Shown: piece after piece, positions 1 through 7,895 of the stretch | How the letters are laid out: the number at the start of each line of letters is the position of its first letter | Position numbering within the stretch: the first letter of the stretch is position 1 | Notes under the pieces: model-generated | Databases searched by the model: none | Told to the model about the DNA's origin: nothing | What the model saw: only the letters and a program-made list of their open reading frames with translations | NCBI GenBank assembly: GCA_934726455.1 | Contig: CAKVDS010000055.1 | Coordinates: 1-12,769, forward strand | From: an uncultured Bacteroidales bacterium | GTDB taxonomy: Bacteria; Bacteroidota; Bacteroidia; Bacteroidales; UBA932 | DNA: 12,769 bases | Direction: 5' to 3' | Made by a program: the position numbers and the translations under genes

Positions 1-38
1 TACTTCTTTTGTAGTTCTGTGTGTGGTGTCATATTGAC

Positions 39-56
39 TGACTCTGTTTTGAGTCA
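39..56. repeat. Small hairpin, possible end of an upstream transcript
   Basis: TGACTC (39-44) and GAGTCA (51-56) form a perfect 6-bp stem around the loop TGTTTT. A competing pairing TTGACT (34-39) with AGTCAA (52-57) is also possible. No clear T-tract follows, so a terminator role is weak. Confidence 0.35.
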
Positions 57-77
57 ACCCTTTTCAGGCCAATACAT

Positions 78-130
78 CCCGTGCGCACGAGAGCCCTTTT
101 TACGCACGGGATCATCGCCGTGCGCACGGG
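78..130. repeat. GTGCGCAC palindrome pair within a 12-bp inverted repeat
   Basis: CCCGTGCGCACG (78-89) is perfectly inverted as CGTGCGCACGGG (119-130). Each arm contains the 8-bp palindrome GTGCGCAC (81-88 and 120-127, 39 bp apart). A third partial copy, CGCACGGG (103-110), can also pair with the left arm, so two alternative hairpins are possible. Function is not known; a regulatory operator, a structured RNA or a REP-like element are all possible. Confidence 0.7.
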
Positions 131-203
131 ACGAGGACGAGACCCTTCGGGACAACAACAACATAGTCTCCTGCTACCGATTCATGGAGAGCCGCACGTG
201 GGA

Positions 204-235
204 GTTCGCCCCGGAGACTATTTTGTGTACATTTG
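204..235 (+). promoter_or_regulatory. Bacteroidota-type promoter candidate inside the 5' region
   Basis: TACATTTG (228-235) matches the Bacteroidota -7 element TAnnTTTG exactly. TTCG (205-208) lies 19 bases upstream and matches the -33 TTTG at three of four positions. Expected transcription start is near 241. It would give either a leader of about 225 bases for the HTCS gene or a short independent RNA. No experimental support is visible. Confidence 0.4.
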
Positions 236-412
236 CGGAGCTGGAGAGGTATGGCGGGCTTGTCGGGAATGCCGGGCGGCATAACCGCCACAAGACCCGG
301 ATGCTGCCCCGGGAGTGGAGAGCATGCGGTAAAGCGGCGATGCCAGGATGAGGCTTTTGACCTTTCTGCGGCGGTTTTTGAGCCGATACAGTCGGATGGG
401 ACTTTGGCCGGC

Positions 413-445
413 TGTTCTCTCTTAGAATAAGACTTCCTATATTTG
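413..445 (+). promoter_or_regulatory. Candidate promoter of the HTCS gene
   Basis: TATATTTG (438-445) fits the -7 consensus TAnnTTTG. The best -33 partner is a weak TGTT at 413-416, 21 bases upstream. Expected start is near 452, giving a leader of about 15 bases. The same TATATTTG word stands a similar distance ahead of greA and of the BACON gene, which supports its reality. Confidence 0.5.
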
Positions 446-466
446 GGATGCTAAAAAACTGACCGC

Positions 467-3400
467 ATGATGCATCGAAGCGTATTTCTTTCCGGCCTTA
501 TAGCCTTGACGTTGTCTTCCCAGCCCTCACTTGCCGGGCGGGAGGTTTCAAATTCATTCTTGAGTTCCTGGGGTTCGTTCAGGGATGAGTTGCCGAGCGA
601 TTATGTCCTCTCTCTGGATTTTGACCGCTACGGGCGTCTGTGGATCGGTACAGAGAACGGGCTGGCCTGCTATGACGGTTCTGAAATGGTGAAATATACA
701 AGAGGGGCCGGGGTGATATCAGGCAACGAACTGAATGCCGTGCTTGCCGACCGTTTCCAGGACAGGGTGTGGTTCGCCACCAAGCGGGACGGTTTCGGGT
801 ATTTCGACTGGAGGACCGGAGAGTCCATGTTCTTCAGGCACGACAAAAACAACCCGGACTCTCCGCTCTCGGATGAGATCACCTGTCTCAAGCAGGATGC
901 CAAGGGCGATATCTGGTTCAGTACATATACTGGTTGTGTCGGACGCTACAACTGTACTTCCGGTACATTCTCCACTTTCAACAGCTCTACGGTAAAAGGT
1001 ATGTCGGAGGGGAACATAAGGTGCATCGAACTCTCTCCGGACGGGAAGGTGTACGCTGGTTTTTTCGGTGAAGGTTTCGCTGTGATCAATCCCGAGACCA
1101 TGACGGCTGAGCAGTATGTCCGCACCGGAAAGCCAGGAGGCCTTCCGAATAGCGGGATAGGCAGCATCTTCATTGACAAAGACAACAACGTCTGGCTCGG
1201 CACAGGCCGGGGCCTCGCCCTTTTCCGTCCCGTCACCAAGGACTTTACGGTTTTCAACGAGGCCTCGTCCGGTCTGCCGAACGGTATCCTTTTCTCCGTG
1301 ATGCGCACTTCCGACAACCGCATCCTCGCCTCGCCGGACACCAGAGGCCTCTGGACCATGGACCTTGACGATCTTTCTCAAGGGGCGCCACGCTTCAGGC
1401 AGGTCGTCATGCCCGAGGGGATGAGTGACATCGGCATCCGCTCCATGCTTGAGGACAAGTATGGCAACATCTATCTCGGCTCGGCGGGGAAGGGCCTGTA
1501 TTACAAGTCACCCAATCATTCGGGGATCTTCGGGGTCCGTCATCCGGAGGATTTTCCCGAGAAGCTTGTCAGGGGACTGGCGTTCACCGCCGGAGGGAAT
1601 CTTGTGGCAGGTACAGATGGAGGCGGGATCAGTCTTGTCAGCGCGGACACGGACTTGATGCGCCGCGAAGTGGCATCTCTTCCGGACAAGAACGTGATTT
1701 CCACTTTCAGGGACGGCTCGGGCCTTTTCTGGGCGGGGACGTTCAACAATGGCGTGGCGGTTGTGGACAGTACCTTGAGGTTGAGAGCTGCGATCCAGAC
1801 AATAGGGGAGGTGCGCGGTTTCTGTGAGTCAGAAGGCCAGATATGGGCGGCTTCCGGGGTGTCCGGGCTCTGGTTAATCGACAAGAAGACCTTCAAGGCG
1901 GAGCGCAGGTTGAGCACCGGTCATGGACTCTATGACAACTATCTCAAGTCCATCTGCCGGGACGGCTGCGGGCGGCTTTGGGTGGGATCATACCGTCAAG
2001 GATTGTATGTGTTTGATGCTGAACTTAATATGCTTGCACATTTCAACTCGGACAGCGGATTTCCGTCCGGGGCGGTGAACCATATAATCCAGGATCGCGC
2101 CGGCCGGATCTGGACGGCGACGGACAACGGACTGATCTGTTTCCCGGATGTGGACAGTTTCTCGTACCTGCAATATGCAGATGGCGACCCGATGATCTCG
2201 GAGGCCATAATGTCGGTGCTTGAGGACAAGGCCGGCACGATCTGGTTCACTACGGCTAAATCGATCGGTTTCTTGCGTGACGGGAAGGCGGTGGATTATA
2301 CTGCCGGAATGAGTTTCCTGCACGGCAGTTTCTCGTTGGGGGCCGCCGCTTTGCGTAATGACGGTCTCATCGCTTTCGGCTCTTCGGACGGAATAGTCTT
2401 TCTGGACAGGTCGGTGATGGATTCCGACAGGGCGGCTCCGATACATTTTTCCTCTATTGAGGTGAAGGACAGCCGCAATCATCAGGATGCCGGCAGGGGG
2501 CTGGCTCTGATGCCTTTTCAGAAACAGGTCAGATTGAAGTGGTATCAGAACAATTTTGTGGTCCGCTTCACCTCCGATGATTTTTCGCAGGCCGACAATC
2601 TCAGATACTATTATAAGATCGATCAGCTTGACAAGGACTGGCATCGCACCGACGGACGCTCCCTGTCGTTTCTCCAGCTTTCTCCGGGGCGGTATACTTT
2701 ACGTGTGAAAGCCGGATACCCGTGGAGCCGCGAACTCGTGAGTGAGGCGGTCCTTGGTGTCAGCATCGCCCCGCCGTTCTGGATGAGCATGCCGGCCATG
2801 ATCTTCTATGCCGTCGCTTTCGGTTTGTTGTGCTTTTTCATTGTGCGGACTGTGACGAGCCGGCGCATGGACAAGGCCGCCATAGCCCAGATCCGGGAGG
2901 TGAACGAAGAGAAGCTGAGGTTCTATACCAACATCACCCACGAGCTCAAGACGCCACTTTCCCTTATTCTCGGCCCCGCCGAGGACATGATGGGGGACGC
3001 GGGCCTGAGCGAGCAGGCGAGGCACAAACTGTCCCTGATCTACAAGAATGCCGGAAACCTGATGGAGCTGATCAACAAGCTCCTGAATTTCCGGATGGCG
3101 GAGACTGACAGTGTCCGGTTCAATCCGGCTTGGGGCAACTTGAGCGGATTCGTCATGAGCATCGGCAAGGTGTTCGCCGAGTCAAACACCAACAAGGAAC
3201 TTGATATCCGGTTTGATGTGGACAAGGATGTGTTCATGTCATTCGACAGGGAGATAGTCTCCTCGGTGCTGAACAACCTGCTGTCCAACGCCTGCAAATA
3301 CACGAAGAAAGGAGTAGTGACGCTCGGGCTTCACACGTCCGCTGAAGATGGCCGGAGCGAGGCCGTGATCAGTGTGGCCGATACCGGGGAGGGAATAGCC

Positions 3401-4402
3401 CCGGATCAGCTCGGCAAGATATTCAAGAGGTATTATCGCGTCCCGGGGCGGGAGAACATAAACGGCTCGGGAATAGGGCTTTCCATAGTCCAGAGGTTTG
3501 TCGAACAGCATGGAGGCAGCATCAGTGTGGACAGTGAAAGGGGGAGAGGGAGCTGTTTCACCGTGCGCCTGCCGATGCAGGCTGAACAGAGCCATGTGCA
3601 GACCGGGACGGGGCCGGCAGAAGGGGATTCTTCCGCACAGCGGGTACTTGTGGTGGAGGACAATGCCGACATCCGGGATTATCTCTCCACCATTCTCTCC
3701 GGTGATTACGAAGTGGCTCAGGCTTCAGACGGGGAGGAAGGCCTTGTCGCAGCCATACAGTTTATCCCGGATGTGATAATCAGTGATATCATGATGCCGA
3801 AGATGGACGGGCTTGAGATGTGCCGTCGTGTCAAGGCGGACATCAGACTGAGCCATATACCCGTGGTGCTCCTCACGGCCAAGGATACGCTCGGCGACAA
3901 GAGCGAGGGATATAAGGTGGGGGCCGATTCTTACATCACCAAGCCTTTCACGAGTGAACTCATCAAGGCGAGGGTCGCGAACCTGATCCTTTCGCGCAGC
4001 CAGCTGGCCAAGCAGTACATGCATCAGATCAACAGCCCGGCAGATCCCGGGCTGAAGCCGGGCAACGGCTTCTCGGCTCTGGACAACAAGTTCCTGCAAA
4101 AGCTTACGGCCTACATAGAGGAGAACCTTTCCTCCGAGGAACTGGACATCAGCAGCATGGCAGCCCACATGAGTGTCAGTGTCTCTTCGCTCTACCGCAA
4201 ACTGAAAAGTCTCACGGGGGTCTCAGCCAACGACTATGTACGCAAGATCAAACTCCGCAAGGCGGCGGAGATGCTCTCGTCAGGAGAGTTCAATGTTTCC
4301 GAGACGGCCTGGAACATCGGCATCAGTTCGTTTGCGTATTTCCGCCAGATTTTCAAGGAAGAGTTCGGCTGCACCCCGTCGGAGTTCAAGAAAAGGAGCT
4401 GA
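467..4402 (+). CDS. Hybrid two-component system sensor/regulator (HTCS), AraC output
   Basis: Complete 1311-residue one-polypeptide signalling protein. A signal peptide (about 1-23, ending SLA|G) is followed by about fourteen short propeller repeats of the 'dG.lWiGT..GL' type, enough for two seven-bladed propellers (to about residue 670). A Y_Y_Y domain (about 695-770) and a membrane segment (about 775-795) follow. The histidine kinase has its phosphoacceptor H825 in THELKTPL, the ATP-site N-box around N936-N941, G1 box at D972 and G2 box GSGIGLS (1000-1006). The receiver has E1064/D1065, acceptor D1107 in SDIMMPKMDG, T1137 and K1159. An AraC HTH closes the protein (about 1205-1311). All catalytic residues are present. 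In the family, the periplasmic propellers bind a glycan fragment and the AraC domain activates a polysaccharide utilisation locus. No SusC/SusD genes are in the window, so the ligand and target are unknown. Length is normal for the family. A second in-frame ATG at 470 is equally usable. Confidence 0.95.
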   Translation: MMHRSVFLSGLIALTLSSQPSLAGREVSNSFLSSWGSFRDELPSDYVLSLDFDRYGRLWIGTENGLACYDGSEMVKYTRGAGVISGNELNAVLADRFQDRVWFATKRDGFGYFDWRTGESMFFRHDKNNPDSPLSDEITCLKQDAKGDIWFSTYTGCVGRYNCTSGTFSTFNSSTVKGMSEGNIRCIELSPDGKVYAGFFGEGFAVINPETMTAEQYVRTGKPGGLPNSGIGSIFIDKDNNVWLGTGRGLALFRPVTKDFTVFNEASSGLPNGILFSVMRTSDNRILASPDTRGLWTMDLDDLSQGAPRFRQVVMPEGMSDIGIRSMLEDKYGNIYLGSAGKGLYYKSPNHSGIFGVRHPEDFPEKLVRGLAFTAGGNLVAGTDGGGISLVSADTDLMRREVASLPDKNVISTFRDGSGLFWAGTFNNGVAVVDSTLRLRAAIQTIGEVRGFCESEGQIWAASGVSGLWLIDKKTFKAERRLSTGHGLYDNYLKSICRDGCGRLWVGSYRQGLYVFDAELNMLAHFNSDSGFPSGAVNHIIQDRAGRIWTATDNGLICFPDVDSFSYLQYADGDPMISEAIMSVLEDKAGTIWFTTAKSIGFLRDGKAVDYTAGMSFLHGSFSLGAAALRNDGLIAFGSSDGIVFLDRSVMDSDRAAPIHFSSIEVKDSRNHQDAGRGLALMPFQKQVRLKWYQNNFVVRFTSDDFSQADNLRYYYKIDQLDKDWHRTDGRSLSFLQLSPGRYTLRVKAGYPWSRELVSEAVLGVSIAPPFWMSMPAMIFYAVAFGLLCFFIVRTVTSRRMDKAAIAQIREVNEEKLRFYTNITHELKTPLSLILGPAEDMMGDAGLSEQARHKLSLIYKNAGNLMELINKLLNFRMAETDSVRFNPAWGNLSGFVMSIGKVFAESNTNKELDIRFDVDKDVFMSFDREIVSSVLNNLLSNACKYTKKGVVTLGLHTSAEDGRSEAVISVADTGEGIAPDQLGKIFKRYYRVPGRENINGSGIGLSIVQRFVEQHGGSISVDSERGRGSCFTVRLPMQAEQSHVQTGTGPAEGDSSAQRVLVVEDNADIRDYLSTILSGDYEVAQASDGEEGLVAAIQFIPDVIISDIMMPKMDGLEMCRRVKADIRLSHIPVVLLTAKDTLGDKSEGYKVGADSYITKPFTSELIKARVANLILSRSQLAKQYMHQINSPADPGLKPGNGFSALDNKFLQKLTAYIEENLSSEELDISSMAAHMSVSVSSLYRKLKSLTGVSANDYVRKIKLRKAAEMLSSGEFNVSETAWNIGISSFAYFRQIFKEEFGCTPSEFKKRS

Positions 4403-4409
4403 CGGTCAG
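4399..4409. repeat. Palindrome holding both convergent stop codons
   Basis: CTGAC-G-GTCAG is an inverted repeat with a one-base centre that contains the TGA of the HTCS gene on one strand and the TGA of the ATPase gene on the other. It is too short and lacks a T-tract, so it is not a convincing terminator. Confidence 0.45.
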
Positions 4410-5611
4410 TATAGGAAACCGAAAGACCATAGTGGGATTTTGCGGAAAACGGCCGAGTCAATGCCATCTGCTGCGATGTAGCCGTTCTCTGTCTTGTCGA
4501 TCTGCGAGTATCCCTTGTCTTTGCCCCCTACTTCGATGACATATTTGTCGTCAATTCTGAAATCGGCAGTCTTCATACCACCATATTCCACCACATGGCC
4601 GGCGGATGCAAGCTGGTTGCAGAAGAATGTTTCCCTCACAGTCCCTATTTCCGGCGTGGTGGGGCATAGGGTGTACAGAAGGTTAGGATTGTCAAGCAGG
4701 ATTTTGTCCGGTTTCTGCAAATCTCTGGTTGAGAGAAGATTGGAGAATAGCCTCCGTATTAGGCATGCGTCTTCAAGGTGCTTGAGGTATTGCAGAAGTG
4801 TAAGTCTTTGCAAGCCGATGTTGCGGGACATCTTTGCAATGTCTACCTCAAACGGTATCATTCCAGAGATGACCTGCATCAACGCCTTTATTTTGCGGGT
4901 GTTCGCCGTATCTACGCCACACTGTGAGGTCAGTTCGTTCTCGATGGTGAAATTAACGACATTTTCGACTCTCAGAGCATAGGCTATCTTGTCCTCGAAG
5001 TAAAAGGGATAATATCCTTTTTGGATGTATTCCGGGAAATGCTCAAGCGGATTGCAATGCTTTCTCACCCGCAAACAGAACCCGGCTGGATCTTGCAACA
5101 GTTCGTCAAGTTCTACGCGGTGCAGGTCTAGATCCTTTTCAAGATGCAGATATTCGCGGAAAGACAATCCTGGCATGTCGTATTGCAGCATCCTGCGGGA
5201 AAGATCTGCCAATCCGCTTTTCAGGGCAAGCAACGAGCTTCCACTCAATATAACATGAAGCTGAGGGTAGAGATCATAGATTTCTTTTATTTCCACGCTC
5301 CATTTATCGTATTTGTGGATCTCGTCAATAAAAAGGTGGGTGCCTCCGATTTTAACGAAATCTTCCGCAGTGTCGAGGAGAGTGTGATTGGAAAAATATC
5401 CTGAATCAGCAGAACAATAGAGTATGTGCCTGTCGCCTTCAGCATAGTTGAGTTTTATCCGTTGTCTGAGCAGAGTGGATTTACCGACACCTTTCGGCCC
5501 TTTTATGCAGATCAGCCGGCTGTCCCAGTTGATCCTATTCATGAAATCGCGTACATAGTCTGTCGGTGTGACCCTCAGATAATCATCGTGCCGTTGAAAT
5601 AACCTTTCCAT
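4406..5611 (-). CDS. AAA ATPase with DUF4143-type C-terminal domain
   Basis: Complete 401-residue cytoplasmic protein of the AAA_14 + DUF4143 family. Walker A is GPKGVGKST (38-46, K44). Walker B is HLFIDEI with D96/E97. A sensor-like ILSGSS lies at 121-126, followed by a DLSRR stretch. The C-terminal domain resembles a restriction-nuclease fold: D350, then E360 and K364 in the string ending EVGGK fit the PD-(D/E)XK pattern. These genes are common, scattered accessory genes in Bacteroidota and their role is not established. The gene is more AT-rich than its neighbours (37 % and 52 % GC in two hand-counted 60-base samples, against about 63 % in an HTCS sample), suggesting separate acquisition. 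It converges on the HTCS gene with only three bases between the stops and diverges from greA. No disruption is visible. Confidence 0.9.
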   Translation of the reverse strand: MERLFQRHDDYLRVTPTDYVRDFMNRINWDSRLICIKGPKGVGKSTLLRQRIKLNYAEGDRHILYCSADSGYFSNHTLLDTAEDFVKIGGTHLFIDEIHKYDKWSVEIKEIYDLYPQLHVILSGSSLLALKSGLADLSRRMLQYDMPGLSFREYLHLEKDLDLHRVELDELLQDPAGFCLRVRKHCNPLEHFPEYIQKGYYPFYFEDKIAYALRVENVVNFTIENELTSQCGVDTANTRKIKALMQVISGMIPFEVDIAKMSRNIGLQRLTLLQYLKHLEDACLIRRLFSNLLSTRDLQKPDKILLDNPNLLYTLCPTTPEIGTVRETFFCNQLASAGHVVEYGGMKTADFRIDDKYVIEVGGKDKGYSQIDKTENGYIAADGIDSAVFRKIPLWSFGFLY

Positions 5612-5630
5612 CTTATCGGATTTGTAAGCA

Positions 5631-5659
5631 CAAAAATAGTGTTTTTTGAATAAAACAAA
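5631..5659 (-). promoter_or_regulatory. Candidate promoter of the ATPase gene
   Basis: On the minus strand TATTTTTG (5638 down to 5631) fits the TAnnTTTG -7 element. A TTTG (5659 down to 5656) lies 17 bases further upstream, slightly closer than the usual 19-21. Expected start is near 5625, a leader of about 14 bases. Confidence 0.5.
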
Positions 5660-5692
5660 AACGCTCTTAAAATGTTTTTTATAAAAAACACT
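5638..5692. repeat. AT-rich palindrome cluster between divergent genes
   Basis: TGTTTTTTATAAAAAACA (5673-5690) is a perfect 18-bp palindrome. In addition AGTGTTTTTT (5638-5647) is perfectly inverted as AAAAAACACT (5683-5692). The word GTTTTTT or its complement therefore occurs three times. The palindrome centre (about 5681.5) is roughly equidistant, about 56 bp, from the predicted starts of the ATPase gene and of greA, which suits a shared regulator site or upstream promoter element. No regulator is identified. Confidence 0.65.
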
Positions 5693-5724
5693 TAGAAGAG
5701 GAGCTGAAGCTGCCGGATTCTGCT

Positions 5725-5732
5725 TATATTTG
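5725..5732 (+). promoter_or_regulatory. Candidate -7 element of the greA transcript
   Basis: TATATTTG matches TAnnTTTG and lies 16 bases before the greA ATG. No good -33 TTTG is present 19-21 bases upstream. AGGAAAAGG (5734-5742) just after it is a Shine-Dalgarno-like purine stretch close to the start codon. Confidence 0.5.
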
Positions 5733-5748
5733 CAGGAAAAGGCCCGTT

Positions 5749-6222
5749 ATGGAATATCTGTCAAAGGAGCGTCACGACCAGATTGTCGCCGAGCTCAAGC
5801 AACTGATTGATGTGGAGTATCCGAGGATCAAGGATGAACTCTGCGAAGCGCGTGCCCAGGGGGACCTGAGCGACAACGCCGAGTATCGCACCGCGCGCCG
5901 TGCCCAGGCCAAGGCCATCAGCAGGATACGTTTCCTGCAGAAGGTTCTCCAGTTCTCGAGGGTCATTGATACGGACAAGCTGCCGCAGGACGTGGTCAGT
6001 CTCCTGAGCCGGGTGGAGTTCACCAACCTGAAGACGGGAGCCAGGATGACGTATACGGTTGTCAGCCCTCACGAGATGAATCTCCAGGAGGGGAAAATTT
6101 CTCTCAAGTCCCCGATCGGTGAAGCCCTTATGGGCGGGAAAGCCGGGGATGTGGTGGATGTGCACGCTCCGTCGGGGACGTTTCAACTCAGAATTGAAAG
6201 TGTGACCGTCGATGGGCAGTAG
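5749..6222 (+). CDS. greA: Transcript cleavage / elongation factor GreA
   Basis: Complete 157-residue protein with the normal GreA size and layout. The N-terminal coiled coil (about 1-75) enters the secondary channel of RNA polymerase and stimulates cleavage of backtracked transcripts. The C-terminal FKBP-like domain (about 83-155) carries the family string ISLKSPIGEALMG and a VGD-like turn. The tip loop reads GDLSDNAEY (38-46). The residue equivalent to E. coli D41 is D39, but the position equivalent to E44 is D42, a conservative change at a metal-coordinating site. The start at 5749 has a purine-rich stretch in front and gives a full-length N-terminus. The last 11 bases overlap the next gene, so the two are probably transcribed together and translationally coupled. 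Confidence 0.95.
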   Translation: MEYLSKERHDQIVAELKQLIDVEYPRIKDELCEARAQGDLSDNAEYRTARRAQAKAISRIRFLQKVLQFSRVIDTDKLPQDVVSLLSRVEFTNLKTGARMTYTVVSPHEMNLQEGKISLKSPIGEALMGGKAGDVVDVHAPSGTFQLRIESVTVDGQ

Positions 6223-7885
6223 GTTCCGGATTCTGTTTCTGGCAACGTGGGCCGTGGCCTTGCTGTCGTGCAGCCGTCATCCGGCGGATGACGGGAAGCC
6301 GCGTGCTCCCGAATTGGTGGATTCATTGCGGAATGAACTTAAGGAGAGACTTGCTACCCAGGACGACGAGGCCATAGACAGTCTGGCGACGCGCCTCTAT
6401 CAGTTTGGTATACAGGCTGATGATTCTAGATCGCTCCTGTATGGGATGGTAGCCAAGGCCCAGAGTTTCTATATGCGTCCCGGATATGCGGATTCCATGG
6501 AACTTTACCGCTCGCAGGCGGAGACGCTAGCCCGCAAGGAAGACGACAACTGGGCTCTGGCTACGCTGCTGAATATAAAAGGCGCTTATCAGGCCTTTGC
6601 CGAGATGGACTACGAGAATGCCATAGGCACCTTGACTGAGGGTATGACTTATGCCAAGCAATGTGATGACAGAAGCCGGCTTTTCCCGCTGGAAAGCAAT
6701 CTGGCCCTGGCCTATTATATGCGGCGTGACGAGTCCGGCCTGCCTTATGCGCTGGATGTATACCGTTTCGGGGAGGAGAGCAGCCATCCGTTTGCCCGCT
6801 ATCTCGGGGCCGTGCTTTCTGCGTATATGTATGAGATGATGGGCCAGAGCGACAGTGCCGAGCACTATATAACCAAGGTCCTGGACCAGGTGGACTACTA
6901 TGGCGACCAGCGTGGAGTATATGCTCTCTATGGGGACATCCTTTCCGCCAAAGGGAAAGAAGACCAGGCGGCAATCTACTATCGCAAGGCTCTGCGCGAA
7001 GGGGAGGATGCCGGGCGGTTCTCGGATATTGATGCGCACGTGGGCTATGCCGCCTACTTGGGCCGGCGGGGGCAGACGGACTCCGCGATCACCCTGCTTC
7101 AGCAGGCTCTGCGTATTCCGCAGCATGCCAACCGTCCGTCGAAGTCCTATCTGGTCTACCGCAGTCTGGCGGAACTGTATGAAAAATCAGGCGATTACAG
7201 ACGGGCACTTGACTGTTCCAGACTCTATCATGCGGAAGCTGACAGTATTTTCAGCATGAAGAAGGAGAGGGCTGTGAACGAGATGAAACTGAAGTATGAG
7301 AGGGAGCGTTATGAAAACGGCCTGAAAGAACACGAGATGGAGGAGCTGCGCTGGAAACACAAGTTTACGGCTGTCCTCATCTGCTCGGCGTTCATTTTGT
7401 TGCTCATCGCGCTCGGGGCAGTACTGTATTATCGCAAGAACAAGCAGAACATCCAGATGCTCAAGCGTTTTCAGGAGCAGCTGGACGGCGGGCAGCCGAA
7501 ACTCAAGGCCCGTGCAGCCGGAGAGGCGGATTCTCAAGAGGACAGGATGCGTGACCTTTTCGAGCGCCTGCAGCGGCTGATGCAGGATGACAAGCTCTAC
7601 AGGGATGCGGGGCTTACGCGGGAGGGCGTGGCTGAAAGGCTGCGTACCAACCGGACCTATCTTACAGATGTGATACAGCGCTATACCGGACTTTCCTTTG
7701 TCCATTATGTCAACTCCTACCGGATAGAGGAGGCGGCCGCCATCCTTTCCGACCCGTCCGACGAGACACCGATCAAGTCGATAGCCTCCAGCTTGGGTTT
7801 TACGTCACTTTCCACATTTTACCGTCTCTTCCAGACGATCAAGGGCACCTCACCGTCGCAGTACCGTAAACAGTTTGCAAACTGA
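6212..7885 (+). CDS. Membrane-spanning TPR / AraC-type transcriptional regulator
   Basis: Complete 557-residue protein. An N-terminal hydrophobic stretch ends in a lipobox-like LLSC (C20). About six TPR-like helical repeats follow (about 60-345), then a charged coiled coil (about 345-384), one strong membrane segment (about 385-407) and a C-terminal AraC HTH domain (about 445-557). The second HTH reads SIASSLGFTSLSTFYRLF and ends in the family signature GTSPSQYRKQ. The inferred topology is periplasmic TPRs, one membrane span and a cytoplasmic DNA-binding domain, like an HTCS without kinase and receiver. The architecture recurs in Bacteroidota but ligands are mostly unknown. The ATG lies inside the end of greA (11-base overlap) and is the only start giving the signal sequence. 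It lies directly upstream of the lipoprotein operon, which makes that operon a candidate target. Whether C20 is really lipidated is uncertain. Confidence 0.88.
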   Translation: MGSRFRILFLATWAVALLSCSRHPADDGKPRAPELVDSLRNELKERLATQDDEAIDSLATRLYQFGIQADDSRSLLYGMVAKAQSFYMRPGYADSMELYRSQAETLARKEDDNWALATLLNIKGAYQAFAEMDYENAIGTLTEGMTYAKQCDDRSRLFPLESNLALAYYMRRDESGLPYALDVYRFGEESSHPFARYLGAVLSAYMYEMMGQSDSAEHYITKVLDQVDYYGDQRGVYALYGDILSAKGKEDQAAIYYRKALREGEDAGRFSDIDAHVGYAAYLGRRGQTDSAITLLQQALRIPQHANRPSKSYLVYRSLAELYEKSGDYRRALDCSRLYHAEADSIFSMKKERAVNEMKLKYERERYENGLKEHEMEELRWKHKFTAVLICSAFILLLIALGAVLYYRKNKQNIQMLKRFQEQLDGGQPKLKARAAGEADSQEDRMRDLFERLQRLMQDDKLYRDAGLTREGVAERLRTNRTYLTDVIQRYTGLSFVHYVNSYRIEEAAAILSDPSDETPIKSIASSLGFTSLSTFYRLFQTIKGTSPSQYRKQFAN

Positions 7886-7895
7886 GCAGTATGAA

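Larger units (their letters stand above)
1..437. other. Gene-free upstream region rich in inverted repeats
   Basis: I find no convincing coding region here. Open frames are short, overlap one another, begin without a recognisable start context and translate to Arg/Gly/Cys-rich sequence without family features. What it holds: a small hairpin (39-56), a cluster of GTGCGCAC palindromes (78-130), a UUCG-like mini-hairpin around 143-152, a TAnnTTTG promoter-like site (204-235), and GC-rich foldable segments at 269-289 (ATGCC/GGCAT competing with GGCGG/CCGCC) and 296-313 (CCCGG/CCGGG). It could be the leader or control region of the HTCS gene, a small RNA locus, or the decayed end of an upstream gene. 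The sequence alone does not decide. Confidence 0.6.

Noticed and set aside
78..130. CRISPR array
   Set aside because: Only two to three short, inverted copies with no regular spacers and no cas genes.
19..430. Short open frames on the + strand before the HTCS gene
   Set aside because: They overlap each other, have no signal, motif or start context, and run through inverted repeats.
719..1381. Long open frame antisense to the HTCS gene
   Set aside because: It mirrors a real propeller-coding frame; GC-rich codons leave the opposite strand free of stops. No recognisable domain.
1988..2644. Second long antisense frame in the HTCS gene
   Set aside because: Shadow of the propeller and Y_Y_Y coding region, with no family features.
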